Assembly: GCA_002694745.1 (NCBI GenBank)
Contig: NZMY01000034.1
Coordinates: 92,462 to 156,461, forward strand
Source of the DNA: Croceicoccus sp.
Lineage (GTDB): Bacteria; Pseudomonadota; Alphaproteobacteria; Sphingomonadales; Sphingomonadaceae
Reading direction: 5' to 3'
DNA: 64,000 bases
Position numbers and translations under genes: made by a program. This document shows positions 27,232 to 35,743 of the stretch, in pieces. The stretch's first letter is position 1; each line of letters starts with the position of its first letter. Under the pieces are notes generated by a model. That model was not told where the DNA came from and ran no database searches. It worked only from the letters and a program-made list of their open reading frames with translations.

Positions 27232-27356
27232 AGGCCATATTGCGTATGCGAGAGCGGGCGCGCTGTCGAACGGTTTTCCGGCTGCATTTGCCTCTTTGCG
27301 CGCGATGCGGCAGTTAGGAAGAAATAGTTTCTTTTGCACCTAACGGAGGCATCCCC

Positions 27357-29261
27357 TTGATCCATTTTCCGCGCCTGACGGCCTGCCTGCTTGGCGGCAG
27401 CGCCGCGCTTGCCCTTTCCGCCTGCGCCGCCACCACCGACATGGCGGAAGCGCCCCCCGCGCCCGCCCCCGCCGCGCAGCCTGCGGCGACCAGCCCGGCG
27501 ATCACCTCTGCCATTCCGGCGGCGCAGATGGCCGCGGTCGATGCGGCCATCGCGGCGAACGACATTAATGCGTTCTTCCAGGCCTATGAGGATGCGGGCC
27601 TTGCCTTCAGCCCCGAGACCAAGACCTATCGCGGCATTCGCGACGAGGATTACGGGAAGTGGGACGATCCCTCGCTGGAGGCCGACCTGCGCGAGGCGGC
27701 GATGGACCGCGCGTTTCTCGCCCGGATGGAGCAGGGTTTCGACCTGAACACGCTGGAGGGGCAGGATGCCTTGTCCTATCGCCTGTTCAAATCCGCGGTC
27801 GACCGCCAGCAAAGCCTCGTCCCGTTTCGCGAGAACGGCTATCTCTTCAACCAGATGTTCGGCGCGCAGAGCGGGATCCCCTCGTTCCTCGTCAACATGC
27901 ACCGCGTCAGCGACAAGGCGGAGGCCGAGGCCTATATCGAGCGGATCGCCGGGATCGGTCCGCATCTCGACGCGCTGACCAAGCGCGCGGTGGAACGGGC
28001 CGAGGCGGGCGTGATGCCGCCGCGCTGGGTCTATCCCTATGTCATTTCCGACATCGACAATCTGATCACGCCCGCCGCGCCGATGCATGAGGGCAATGCG
28101 ATCCTCGACGATTTCCGCGAGAAGGTCGCCGCGCTCGATCTGCCGCAGGCCGAGAAGGACACGCTGGTCGCCGATGCGGTCGCGGCATGGGAAGCGAGCG
28201 GGCTGCCGGCCTATCGCCTGCTGCGCGCGGTGATGGTGCAGCAGCAGGCAAAGGCCGGGACCGACGACGGCGTCTGGCGCCTGCCGCAGGGCGAGGCCTA
28301 TTATGCGGCGCTGCTGAAGAACTATACCACCACCGAACTCAGCGCCGATCAGATCCACCAGATCGGCCTCTCCAACATCGAGCGTATTCACGGCGAGATG
28401 CGCGCGATCATGGAGCAGGTGGGCTTCGAAGGGACGCTGCAGGAATTCTTCGAATATACCCGCACCGATCCGCGTTTCTATGCCGACAGCCGCGAGGAAT
28501 ATCTGGGCAAGGTCGATGTCGCGCTGGACGCGATGGAAGCCGAACTGCCGAAATATTTCGAAGTCCTGCCGCAGGACGCGCTGCAGGTGAAGCCGGTCGA
28601 GGCGTTCCGCGAGAAATCGGCGGGCAAGGCGTTCTATTCGCGCCCCGCGCCCGACGGATCGCGTCCGGGCATCTATTACGTCAATCTCTACAAGCTCGAT
28701 TCGATGAGCCTGAACGAGCTGGAGGCACTGGCCTTCCACGAAGGGCTGCCGGGGCATCATCTGCAGCTGTCGGTGCAGACCGGGCTGGGCGAACTGCCGC
28801 CGTTTCGCCGTTTCGGGGGCGTCACCGCCTATTCGGAAGGCTGGGGCCTGTATTCCGAGAAGCTGGCCAAGGACATGGGGTTCTATACCGATCCCTATTC
28901 GGATTTCGGCCGCTTGCAGATGGAATTGTGGCGCGCGGCGCGGCTGGTGGTCGACACCGGCATCCATTCCAAGCGCTGGAGCCGCGAGCAGGCGATCCAG
29001 TATCTGACCGATAATACGCCCAATCCCGCGGGCGACATCACCAAGGCGATCGAACGCTATATCGTCTATCCGGGGCAGGCGACCGCCTATATGATCGGAA
29101 AGCTGAAGATCGAGGAACTGCGCGACAAGGCGCAGGCCGCGCTTGGCGACGCGTTCGACATTCGCGCGTTCCACACCGTGATCCTTGAGAACGGGCCGGT
29201 GCCGCTGAACATCATGGAAGAGAATGTCGATGCGTGGATTGCCGAAGTAAGGGCATCCTAA
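27357..29261 (+). CDS. DUF885 family lipoprotein, putative metallohydrolase
   Basis: A 634-aa protein read from TTG, supported by GGAGG eight bases upstream; no ATG lies near. The N-terminal signal with lipobox-like 'ALALSACAA' predicts a lipoprotein. An Ala/Pro linker precedes the DUF885 body (about 60-630) with the signature 'LAFHEGLPGHHLQLSVQ', an HExxGH-like zinc site, and 'AYSEGWGLYSEKLAKDMGF', which supplies a downstream Glu as in gluzincin peptidases. Peptidase activity is inferred from these motifs; substrates are unknown. Confidence 0.87.
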   Translation: MIHFPRLTACLLGGSAALALSACAATTDMAEAPPAPAPAAQPAATSPAITSAIPAAQMAAVDAAIAANDINAFFQAYEDAGLAFSPETKTYRGIRDEDYGKWDDPSLEADLREAAMDRAFLARMEQGFDLNTLEGQDALSYRLFKSAVDRQQSLVPFRENGYLFNQMFGAQSGIPSFLVNMHRVSDKAEAEAYIERIAGIGPHLDALTKRAVERAEAGVMPPRWVYPYVISDIDNLITPAAPMHEGNAILDDFREKVAALDLPQAEKDTLVADAVAAWEASGLPAYRLLRAVMVQQQAKAGTDDGVWRLPQGEAYYAALLKNYTTTELSADQIHQIGLSNIERIHGEMRAIMEQVGFEGTLQEFFEYTRTDPRFYADSREEYLGKVDVALDAMEAELPKYFEVLPQDALQVKPVEAFREKSAGKAFYSRPAPDGSRPGIYYVNLYKLDSMSLNELEALAFHEGLPGHHLQLSVQTGLGELPPFRRFGGVTAYSEGWGLYSEKLAKDMGFYTDPYSDFGRLQMELWRAARLVVDTGIHSKRWSREQAIQYLTDNTPNPAGDITKAIERYIVYPGQATAYMIGKLKIEELRDKAQAALGDAFDIRAFHTVILENGPVPLNIMEENVDAWIAEVRAS

Positions 29262-29300
29262 GAACGACTCGCAAGAGTTAATCATCGCTTGCATCCGCGT

Positions 29301-29359
29301 GGGTGCGTCACTAGCTGCAATTCGGAACGATTTGGTCCGAATTAGCGAGTGACGCACCC
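29301..29359 (+). promoter_or_regulatory. Large interrupted inverted repeat directly upstream of sufR
   Basis: Outer arms GGGTGCGTCACT (29301-29312) and AGTGACGCACCC (29348-29359) are perfectly complementary over 12 bp. Inner arms AATTCGGA (29319-29326) and TCCGAATT (29336-29343) match over 8 bp. The right outer arm ends on the base before the sufR ATG. It can form a hairpin covering the ribosome binding region, or provide two nested operator palindromes for the Rrf2 regulator. No T run follows, so it is not a typical terminator of the upstream gene. Confidence 0.65.
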
Positions 29360-29773
29360 ATGCGCCTTTCCAATCTAGCCGATTATGCCGTGGTCGCCAT
29401 GCGCGCCGCCGCCGGCCATTGCGGATCGCAGATGTGGAGCGCGGCGCAATTGGCCGACCAGACCGGCCTGCCCGCACCGACGGTGCAGAAGCTGGTCAGC
29501 CGGCTGAGCGCGGCGGGGCTCTTGCGGTCCACGCGCGGGGCGAATGGCGGGATCCGGCTGGCGCGGCCTGCCGCGGCGATCAATCTCGCCGATATTATCG
29601 AGGCGGTGGAAGGACCCATCGCCATGACCCAGTGCAGCGACGGCCCCAGCGGCTGCACCATCGAACACAGCTGCGGCGCACGGCCGCATTGGCCCCAGGT
29701 CAATCGCGCCATTCGCGGCGCGCTTGAGAATATCACGCTCGCCGATCTGGCGAAGGAGGATGTGGCGGCATGA
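29360..29773 (+). CDS. Rrf2-family Fe-S regulator of the suf operon
   Basis: A 137-aa Rrf2 protein. A winged helix-turn-helix ('[17 protein letters not shown]', '[41 protein letters not shown]') is followed by a three-Cys cluster-binding loop with C92, C99 and C105 ('[18 protein letters not shown]'), as in IscR. It probably senses Fe-S status through a bound [2Fe-2S] cluster and represses or activates suf. It leads the suf operon, overlaps sufB by four bases, and is preceded by a large inverted repeat that may be its operator. Confidence 0.88.
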   Translation: MRLSNLADYAVVAMRAAAGHCGSQMWSAAQLADQTGLPAPTVQKLVSRLSAAGLLRSTRGANGGIRLARPAAAINLADIIEAVEGPIAMTQCSDGPSGCTIEHSCGARPHWPQVNRAIRGALENITLADLAKEDVAA

Positions 29774-31296
29774 ACGACGCCCTTAAGAATGAAACGGTAG
29801 AGCAGGTTCGCGCTTCGCAGGAAGAGGCGATCGAGAAGGACCGCGCCGCGCGTGAAGCGGCCAAGTCGCTCGAGACTTATGAATTCGGCTTTCACTCGGA
29901 CATCGAGCAGGAATTCGCCGACAAGGGCCTGTCGGAAGACACCGTCCGCTTCATCTCGGCCAAGAAGGAAGAGCCGGAGTGGATGCTGGAATGGCGTCTG
30001 AAGGCCTATCGCCACTGGCTGACGCTGACCCCGCCCGACTGGGCGAAGCTGAACATTCCGCCGATCGACTATCAGGACGCCTATTACTACGCGGCGCCCA
30101 AGAAGAAGCCCAAGCTGGAATCGCTCGACGAGCTCGATCCCGAGATCAAGTCGGTCTATGACAAGCTGGGCATTCCGATCGAGGAGCAGAAGGTGCTGGC
30201 GGGCGTCGAGGGCGCGCGCAAGGTGGCGGTGGACGCGGTGTTCGACAGCGTCTCGGTCGCCACGACCTTTCGCAAGGAGCTTGAGGAAGCGGGTGTCATC
30301 TTCCGCTCCATCAGCGAAGCGATCAAGGAATACCCCGACCTGGTGAAGAAGTGGCTGGGCAAGGTCGTGCCCATGCAGGACAATTTCTTTGCCACGCTGA
30401 ACTGCGCGGTCTTTTCGGACGGCACCTTCGTCTACATTCCCAAGGGCGTGCGCTGCCCGATGGAGCTGTCGACCTATTTCCGCATCAATGCGGAGAACAC
30501 CGGCCAGTTCGAGCGCACGCTGATCGTGGCCGAGGAGGGGAGCTATGTCTCCTACCTAGAGGGCTGCACCGCGCCGATGCGCGACGAGAACCAGCTGCAT
30601 GCCGCGGTGGTGGAACTGGTCGCGCTGGACGATGCCGAGATCAAGTACTCGACCGTGCAAAACTGGTATCCCGGCGATGCCGAGGGTAAGGGGGGCATCT
30701 ATAATTTCGTGACCAAGCGCGCGCTGTGCCAGGGCAGGAATTCCAAGGTTTCGTGGACGCAGGTGGAAACCGGCAGCGCGGTGACGTGGAAATACCCGTC
30801 CTGCGTGCTGAACGGCGAAAACTCGGTAGGCGAGTTCTACTCGGTCGCGGTGACCAACAATTTCCAGCAGGCCGATACCGGCACCAAGATGATCCACAAC
30901 GGGAAGAACACCCGTTCGACGATCATTTCCAAGGGTATCAGCGCGGGCAAGTCCAACAACACCTATCGCGGGCTGCTCCGCGTGGGGGCGAATGCGGACA
31001 ATGTGCGCAATTTCACCCAGTGCGATTCGCTGCTGCTGTCCGACACCAGCGGCGCGCATACCGTGCCCTATATCGAGGTGAAGAACCCCACCGCCCAGAT
31101 CGAGCACGAGGCGACCACGTCGAAGATCAGCGACGACCAGCTGTTCTATGCGATGCAGCGCGGGCTGGGCGAGGAAGAGGCCGTGGCGCTGATCGTCAAC
31201 GGCTTTGCCAAGGAGGTCCTCAAGGAACTCCCGATGGAATTCGCGGTCGAGGCGCAGAAGCTGCTCGCGATCTCGCTTGAGGGGAGCGTGGGGTGA
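29770..31296 (+). CDS. sufB: Fe-S cluster scaffold protein SufB
   Basis: A 508-aa SufB, the scaffold subunit of SufBC2D, which builds Fe-S clusters in the cytosol. Conserved blocks are '[13 protein letters not shown]', '[30 protein letters not shown]', '[19 protein letters not shown]', '[20 protein letters not shown]', '[30 protein letters not shown]' and '[21 protein letters not shown]', including the Cys and Glu that guide sulfur transfer. It is about 15-25 residues longer than E. coli SufB at the N-terminus. Confidence 0.96.
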   Translation: MNDALKNETVEQVRASQEEAIEKDRAAREAAKSLETYEFGFHSDIEQEFADKGLSEDTVRFISAKKEEPEWMLEWRLKAYRHWLTLTPPDWAKLNIPPIDYQDAYYYAAPKKKPKLESLDELDPEIKSVYDKLGIPIEEQKVLAGVEGARKVAVDAVFDSVSVATTFRKELEEAGVIFRSISEAIKEYPDLVKKWLGKVVPMQDNFFATLNCAVFSDGTFVYIPKGVRCPMELSTYFRINAENTGQFERTLIVAEEGSYVSYLEGCTAPMRDENQLHAAVVELVALDDAEIKYSTVQNWYPGDAEGKGGIYNFVTKRALCQGRNSKVSWTQVETGSAVTWKYPSCVLNGENSVGEFYSVAVTNNFQQADTGTKMIHNGKNTRSTIISKGISAGKSNNTYRGLLRVGANADNVRNFTQCDSLLLSDTSGAHTVPYIEVKNPTAQIEHEATTSKISDDQLFYAMQRGLGEEEAVALIVNGFAKEVLKELPMEFAVEAQKLLAISLEGSVG

Positions 31297-31553
31297 TGTT
31301 CGGCTATATTCTGGCCGCACTTTTCGCCTGTGTTGCGTGGTTGCAGCTGAGGTTAGCTTGGCGGGACTATCACAGTGGAATTTCGCGCGTTCGTATGATG
31401 CTGTTTGTGGATAGGAGTGGGCTCGCGATCTCGCGTTCTGATCGCCCGCGAATGTTTGCTTATGCTGTCGTTTGGAATGCCGTGATTGGCTTCGCGGCGG
31501 CTGCTGGAGCTATCTGGCTGCTGAATTTTGCTATTGCCTGGAATGCCTCATGA
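31296..31553 (+). CDS. Orphan two-TM protein embedded in the suf operon
   Basis: An 85-aa protein with membrane helices at about residues 3-20 ('YILAALFACVAWLQLRLAW') and 57-80 ('VVWNAVIGFAAAAGAIWLLNF'), joined by a basic loop. It overlaps the sufB stop by one base and the next ATG by four bases, so it is built tightly into the operon. Its base composition is visibly lower in GC than sufB and sufC around it, suggesting later acquisition. No family is recognised and it is not a known Suf component. Confidence 0.68.
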   Translation: MFGYILAALFACVAWLQLRLAWRDYHSGISRVRMMLFVDRSGLAISRSDRPRMFAYAVVWNAVIGFAAAAGAIWLLNFAIAWNAS

Positions 31554-32098
31554 CCGACCGTAAAACCCTCCAGATCAAGCCCGCGTCCGAGCAGGACGAT
31601 GCCGCGCCCGTCATCAAGAAGAAGGGCCGCGGGTGGGAGATTTCGGAATCCCGCCTCGACACGCTGCACGATCGTGCGCGCGAGATGCGGCGTGAGCCTT
31701 CCGAGGCGCACAAGGCGCTCGCCGACAAGTTCGCAGAGGCGGACATGGGCAAATACAGCTTCAAGCGGTTTGCCGTGGTCGGATCGGCCATCGTCGATTT
31801 CAACTGCCACAACCTCGGCATGGCGATCATCATCGAAGACGATGTGAGCGGCGAAGGCGAGAACCCGGCTCTGCTCACCCGCCGCGACAAGAGCCTTGAG
31901 GCCGTGGGCATCAAGGTGATGCGCATCAAGGCGAGCGACATCCTTGGGGACATGGACGCGGTGCTCGACCGGATCACCGCCGGCATGCGCATCCGCATCG
32001 GCGAACGCCGCGAGGCGCGCACCAGGCACTTCGAACAGAAGCGCGGAACCGGGCAGGGCTACAAGCCCCGCAATTTCCGCGCCGGCCCGCGAGACTAA
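31550..32098 (+). CDS. DUF559/Vsr-like PDDEXK protein embedded in the suf operon
   Basis: A 182-aa protein. The middle ('EAHKALADKFAEADMGKYSF', 'VGSAIVDFNCHNLGMAIIIEDD') followed by 'RDKSLEAVGIKVMRIKASDIL' aligns with the DUF559 fold related to Vsr endonucleases. In typical members 'IVDFYC..' and 'VIE.DG' supply the active-site acidic residues; here the D of 'VDFNC' and E of 'IIIEDD' are kept. The basic C-terminal tail could bind nucleic acid. Nuclease activity is inferred. It lies between sufB and sufC, 17 bases before sufC. Confidence 0.72.
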   Translation: MTDRKTLQIKPASEQDDAAPVIKKKGRGWEISESRLDTLHDRAREMRREPSEAHKALADKFAEADMGKYSFKRFAVVGSAIVDFNCHNLGMAIIIEDDVSGEGENPALLTRRDKSLEAVGIKVMRIKASDILGDMDAVLDRITAGMRIRIGERREARTRHFEQKRGTGQGYKPRNFRAGPRD

Positions 32099-32115
32099 GG
32101 ACCGAGAGACAACTG

Positions 32116-32856
32116 ATGCTGAAAATCGAAAACCTCCACGCCGAAATAGACGGCAAGCAGATCCTCAACGGCCTGACGCTGGAAGTCGGCGCGGGCGAGG
32201 TGCATGCGATCATGGGCCCCAATGGCGCGGGCAAGTCGACGCTGGCCTATGTGCTGGGCGGCCGTCCGGGTTACGAGGTGACGCAAGGCAGCGTGACCTT
32301 CAACGGACAGGACATGCTGGAGCTTGAACCGCATGAGCGGGCCGCTGCCGGGCTGTTCCTGGGCTTTCAGTATCCGGTCGAGATTCCCGGCGTCTCCAAC
32401 GTACAGTTCCTGCGCGAGGCGCTGAATTCGCAGCGCAAGGCACGCGGTGAGGAACCGCTGACCGGCGGCGAATTCCTGAAGCTCGCCAAGGAAAAGGCCG
32501 CGCTCTTGAAGCTCGACATGGAAATGCTGAAGCGCAACGTGAACGTCGGCTTTTCGGGCGGCGAGAAGAAGTGCGCCGAGATGGTGCAGATGGGCATTCT
32601 CGATCCCAAGCTGGCGGTGCTGGACGAGACCGACTCCGGTCTCGACATCGATGCGCTGCGCACGGTGGGCGAGGGGATCAATGCGATCATGCGCCAGCCC
32701 GACAAGGGCGTGCTGCTGATCACGCACTACCAGCGCCTGCTCGATTATGTGCAGCCCGACAAGGTGCATATTCTGGCCAAGGGCCGGATCGTGAAAACCG
32801 GCGGGCCCGAACTGGCGCTGGAGCTTGAGCGCGAGGGTTACGAGGCGGTCGCATGA
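32116..32856 (+). CDS. sufC: Fe-S assembly ATPase SufC
   Basis: A 246-aa ABC-type ATPase of the SufBC2D complex. Walker A 'GPNGAGKST' (residues 34-42), Q-loop 'GFQYPVEIPGV', ABC signature 'GFSGGEKKCAEMVQM', Walker B 'KLAVLDETDSGLDIDAL' and switch 'LLITHYQRLL' are all present and match SufC rather than transporter ATPases. Its stop overlaps sufD by four bases. Confidence 0.97.
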   Translation: MLKIENLHAEIDGKQILNGLTLEVGAGEVHAIMGPNGAGKSTLAYVLGGRPGYEVTQGSVTFNGQDMLELEPHERAAAGLFLGFQYPVEIPGVSNVQFLREALNSQRKARGEEPLTGGEFLKLAKEKAALLKLDMEMLKRNVNVGFSGGEKKCAEMVQMGILDPKLAVLDETDSGLDIDALRTVGEGINAIMRQPDKGVLLITHYQRLLDYVQPDKVHILAKGRIVKTGGPELALELEREGYEAVA

Positions 32857-33611
32857 GCGATGTAGCGACCCTTCCCACGACGCGCGACGAGGATTGGCGC
32901 TATGCCGATGCCGCCGCGCTGCGCGATCTGACGGCGGAGACGCTGGACGGCTGGCACGAGATTACGCTGACCGCCGGTGAGGCGCAGGTGCAGACCTATG
33001 TGCTGGACGACAGCGCGCCGGGCGTGACCCGCGTGCGGCTGGCGCTGGGCGAAGGCGCGCGGGCCGAGATCTATGCCATCGCCTCGGCCAGCGACTACAC
33101 GCGGCTGGAGGTCGAGGTGACGCTGGCCAAGGGTGCGCATTTCGAATTCGGCGGCGTGACCATCGGCGGCGGCGAGGGGACCCGCGAATTCGTCACCCGC
33201 GTCCGCCATGCCGAGCCGGAAGCGACCAGCAACCAGACCATCCGTGCGGTTCACTGGAACCGTGCCACCGGCAATTTCCTGGGCCGGATCGAAGTGGTGA
33301 AGGACGCGCAGAAGACCGATGCTGCGCAGAATTTCCGCGCGATCCTGCTGGAAAAGGGTGCCAGCGCGAACACCAAGCCCGAGCTGGAAATCTTTGCCGA
33401 CGATGTGAAATGCGCCCACGGCGCGGCCATCGGCGCATTGGACGACAGCGCGGGTTACTACATGGCGGCACGCGGAATCCCGCCGCATGTTGCCCGCCGC
33501 TTGCAGGTGCAGGCCTTCGTCGCCGATGCCTTCGTGGCGATGGAGGACGAGACGCTGGCGGAAAACATGCTGGCCAAGGTGCTCGACCGGCTGGAGGAGG
33601 CTGCGATATGA
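32853..33611 (+). CDS. sufD: Fe-S assembly protein SufD (short form)
   Basis: A 252-aa SufD, much shorter than the ~420-aa E. coli protein: the N-terminal helical domain is reduced to 'TRDEDWRYADAAALRDLT'. The beta-helix core and C-terminal SufC-binding helices remain ('EIFADDVKCAHGAAIGALDDSAGYYMAARGIPP', with the conserved Cys and His, and 'FVADAFVAMEDETLAENM'). Short SufD is usual in sphingomonads. It overlaps both neighbours by four bases. Confidence 0.92.
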   Translation: MSDVATLPTTRDEDWRYADAAALRDLTAETLDGWHEITLTAGEAQVQTYVLDDSAPGVTRVRLALGEGARAEIYAIASASDYTRLEVEVTLAKGAHFEFGGVTIGGGEGTREFVTRVRHAEPEATSNQTIRAVHWNRATGNFLGRIEVVKDAQKTDAAQNFRAILLEKGASANTKPELEIFADDVKCAHGAAIGALDDSAGYYMAARGIPPHVARRLQVQAFVADAFVAMEDETLAENMLAKVLDRLEEAAI

Positions 33612-34819
33612 CGACCGAGCTGCTTTCGCGCAAAGCCGATTTTCCCGGCATGGTCACCGCCGATGGAGCGCCGTGGCATTACCTCGACACGGCCGCGACC
33701 TCGCAGAAGCCGCAGGCCGTGGTCGATGCGATGAGCCGCGCGCTGGGCCGCGATTACGCGACCGTGCACCGCGGCGTCTATGGCCGCAGCGCCGAGATGA
33801 CGCTGGGCTTTGAGGCCGCGCGCCGCCGCGTCGCTGGCTTCGTCGGCGGGCAGGAGGACGAGATCGTCTTCACCCGCGGCGCGACCGAGGCGATCAACCT
33901 TGTTGCTGCGACCTGGGGTGCAGCAAATCTGAAGGCGGGCGACCGCATCCTGCTGTCGGTGCTGGAGCATCATTCGAACATCGTGCCGTGGCAGATGCTG
34001 CGCGAGCGGACGGGGGTGGAGATTGATGTCTGCCCGCTGACCGAGGATGGCCGCATCGACATCGATGCTGCACGGCAGATCGTTGATAAACGGCACAAAT
34101 TGCTGGCGCTGTCGCATGTGTCGAACGTGCTGGGATCGCGGCTGGATGTCGCTGCCGCGGCTGATCTTGCGCAGTCGGTGGGCGCCAAATTGCTGCTCGA
34201 CGGGTGTCAGGCGGTGCCGCGGCTCAAGGTCGATGTTGCAGCATTGGGCTGCGATTTCTATGTGTTCTCGGCGCACAAGCTGTATGGCCCGACGGGCATC
34301 GGCGCGCTGTGGGCAAAGAGCGAATTGCTGCAGGCGATGCCGCCCTATCAGGGTGGCGGTTCGATGATCGACCGCGTCACCTTTGAGAAGACGACTTGGG
34401 CCGACGCTCCGCAGCGTTTCGAGGCCGGCACGCCCGCGATCACCGAAGCGATCGCCTTCGCCGCCGCCGTCGATTACGTCGAGGCGATCGGCATGGACGC
34501 CGCCGAACGGCATGAGATGGCGCTTACCGCCAAGGCGCGCGAGGCACTGGGCCGGATCAATTCGCTGCGTCTGTTCGGGCCGGAGGACAGCGCGGGGATC
34601 GTGAGCTTCACGATGGACGGGATCCATCCGCACGATTTGGGCACCATTCTCGACGAAGAGAATGTCGCGATCCGCGCGGGCCACCATTGCGCGCAGCCGT
34701 TGATGGACCATCTGGGCGTGCCCGCGACGGCGCGCGCCAGTTTCGGCATCTATTCGGATGAGGACGACATTGCCGCGCTGATCCGCGGCATCGAACGCAC
34801 GATAAGGATTTTCGGCTGA
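33608..34819 (+). CDS. sufS: Cysteine desulfurase SufS
   Basis: A 403-aa PLP enzyme, group II desulfurase, which takes sulfur from cysteine as a persulfide. The Schiff-base Lys is K224 in 'VFSAHKLYGPTG' and the active-site Cys is C361 in 'IRAGHHCAQPLM'. Other motifs are 'YLDTAATSQKPQAVVDAM', 'FTRGATEAINLVA', 'EHHSNIVPWQ' and 'DGCQAVPRLKVDV'. No SufE or SufU gene is present in this operon, so the sulfur shuttle must be encoded elsewhere or be absent. Confidence 0.95.
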   Translation: MTTELLSRKADFPGMVTADGAPWHYLDTAATSQKPQAVVDAMSRALGRDYATVHRGVYGRSAEMTLGFEAARRRVAGFVGGQEDEIVFTRGATEAINLVAATWGAANLKAGDRILLSVLEHHSNIVPWQMLRERTGVEIDVCPLTEDGRIDIDAARQIVDKRHKLLALSHVSNVLGSRLDVAAAADLAQSVGAKLLLDGCQAVPRLKVDVAALGCDFYVFSAHKLYGPTGIGALWAKSELLQAMPPYQGGGSMIDRVTFEKTTWADAPQRFEAGTPAITEAIAFAAAVDYVEAIGMDAAERHEMALTAKAREALGRINSLRLFGPEDSAGIVSFTMDGIHPHDLGTILDEENVAIRAGHHCAQPLMDHLGVPATARASFGIYSDEDDIAALIRGIERTIRIFG

Positions 34820-35370
34820 TGGATAGCCCAGAGAACCAGAACAACGACATCCGCGACGACGGCCGCGTGGTCGCCCCGTCGCCTTTCGACGAGATGCGGC
34901 CTGCTGCCGAAACGGTCGAGAGCGTCGAGCAGCCCCGGCGGGCGCGCGTGGACGATGCGGTCGATACCGATGCGGAAACCGCGGGCGAGAAGCTGGAGCG
35001 CAAGAAGGATTACCTCGAGGGTTTCCTCAAGGAGCGTCCGCAGAATGTCTCGGGCAACGAGCCGGGCGGCGAATTGTACGAAAGCGTGATCGCCGCGCTG
35101 AAGGAAATCTACGACCCCGAGATTCCGGTCAATATCTACGACCTTGGCCTGATCTATGGCGTCGAGATTTCGGACGACGGCCACGCCCATGTCAACATGA
35201 CGCTGACCACCCCGCATTGCCCCGTGGCCGAATCCATGCCGGGCGAAGTCGAGCTGCGCGTCGGTTCGGTGCCGGGCATCGGCGATGCCGAGGTCAATCT
35301 CGTCTGGGACCCGCCATGGGACCCACAGAAGATGAGCGACGAGGCGAAACTAGAACTGGGAATGCTGTGA
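34819..35370 (+). CDS. SUF-associated MIP18/DUF59 protein (SufT-like)
   Basis: A 183-aa protein with an ~80-residue variable acidic N-terminus and a C-terminal MIP18 domain (about 88-180): 'VIAALKEIYDPEIPVNIYDLGLIYGVEI', 'VNMTLTTPHCPVAESMPGEVE' with the conserved Cys, and 'VWDPPWDPQKMSDEAKLELGM'. SufT-type proteins help mature Fe-S enzymes. It starts on the last base of the sufS stop and overlaps the next gene by one base. Confidence 0.9.
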   Translation: MDSPENQNNDIRDDGRVVAPSPFDEMRPAAETVESVEQPRRARVDDAVDTDAETAGEKLERKKDYLEGFLKERPQNVSGNEPGGELYESVIAALKEIYDPEIPVNIYDLGLIYGVEISDDGHAHVNMTLTTPHCPVAESMPGEVELRVGSVPGIGDAEVNLVWDPPWDPQKMSDEAKLELGML

Positions 35371-35729
35371 TGAGCGATACCAAGACCAGACCCGCCCCCA
35401 AGGCCGCCGTGACGCTGACCCCCGGTGCGGAGCAGCGCGTGGCCGATCTGATGGCAAAAGCGCCCGAAGGTGCGATCGGCGTCAAGCTGTCGACTCCGCG
35501 GCGCGGTTGTTCGGGGCTTGCCTATTCGGTCGATTACGTGACCGAAGAGCAGAAGTTCGACGAGAAGATCGAGACCCCCGGCGGCGTGTTCTATATCGAC
35601 AGCGCGTCGGTGCTTTATCTGATCGGCAGCGTGATGGACTGGCGCGAGGACGATTTCCAGGCGGGCTTCGTGTTCGAAAATCCCAACGCCACCGGCAGCT
35701 GCGGCTGCGGCGAGAGCTTTACGGTCTGA
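35370..35729 (+). CDS. sufA: A-type Fe-S carrier, last gene of suf operon
   Basis: A 119-aa HesB/IscA-family protein with the three ligand cysteines in 'STPRRGCSGLAYSVDYV' and 'GSCGCGESFTV'. 'ENPNATGSCGCG' is the standard family ending. Operon position marks it as the SufA-type carrier, distinct from ErpA at 4.4 kb. It is the last gene of the co-directional suf block; the next gene is convergent, 14 bases away. Confidence 0.92.
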   Translation: MSDTKTRPAPKAAVTLTPGAEQRVADLMAKAPEGAIGVKLSTPRRGCSGLAYSVDYVTEEQKFDEKIETPGGVFYIDSASVLYLIGSVMDWREDDFQAGFVFENPNATGSCGCGESFTV

Positions 35730-35743
35730 TCTTTATCGTCTGA

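Noticed and set aside
27204..29477. 757-codon minus-strand frame
   Set aside because: Antisense of the DUF885 gene, which has a signal peptide, a Shine-Dalgarno and conserved motifs. The antisense frame has none.
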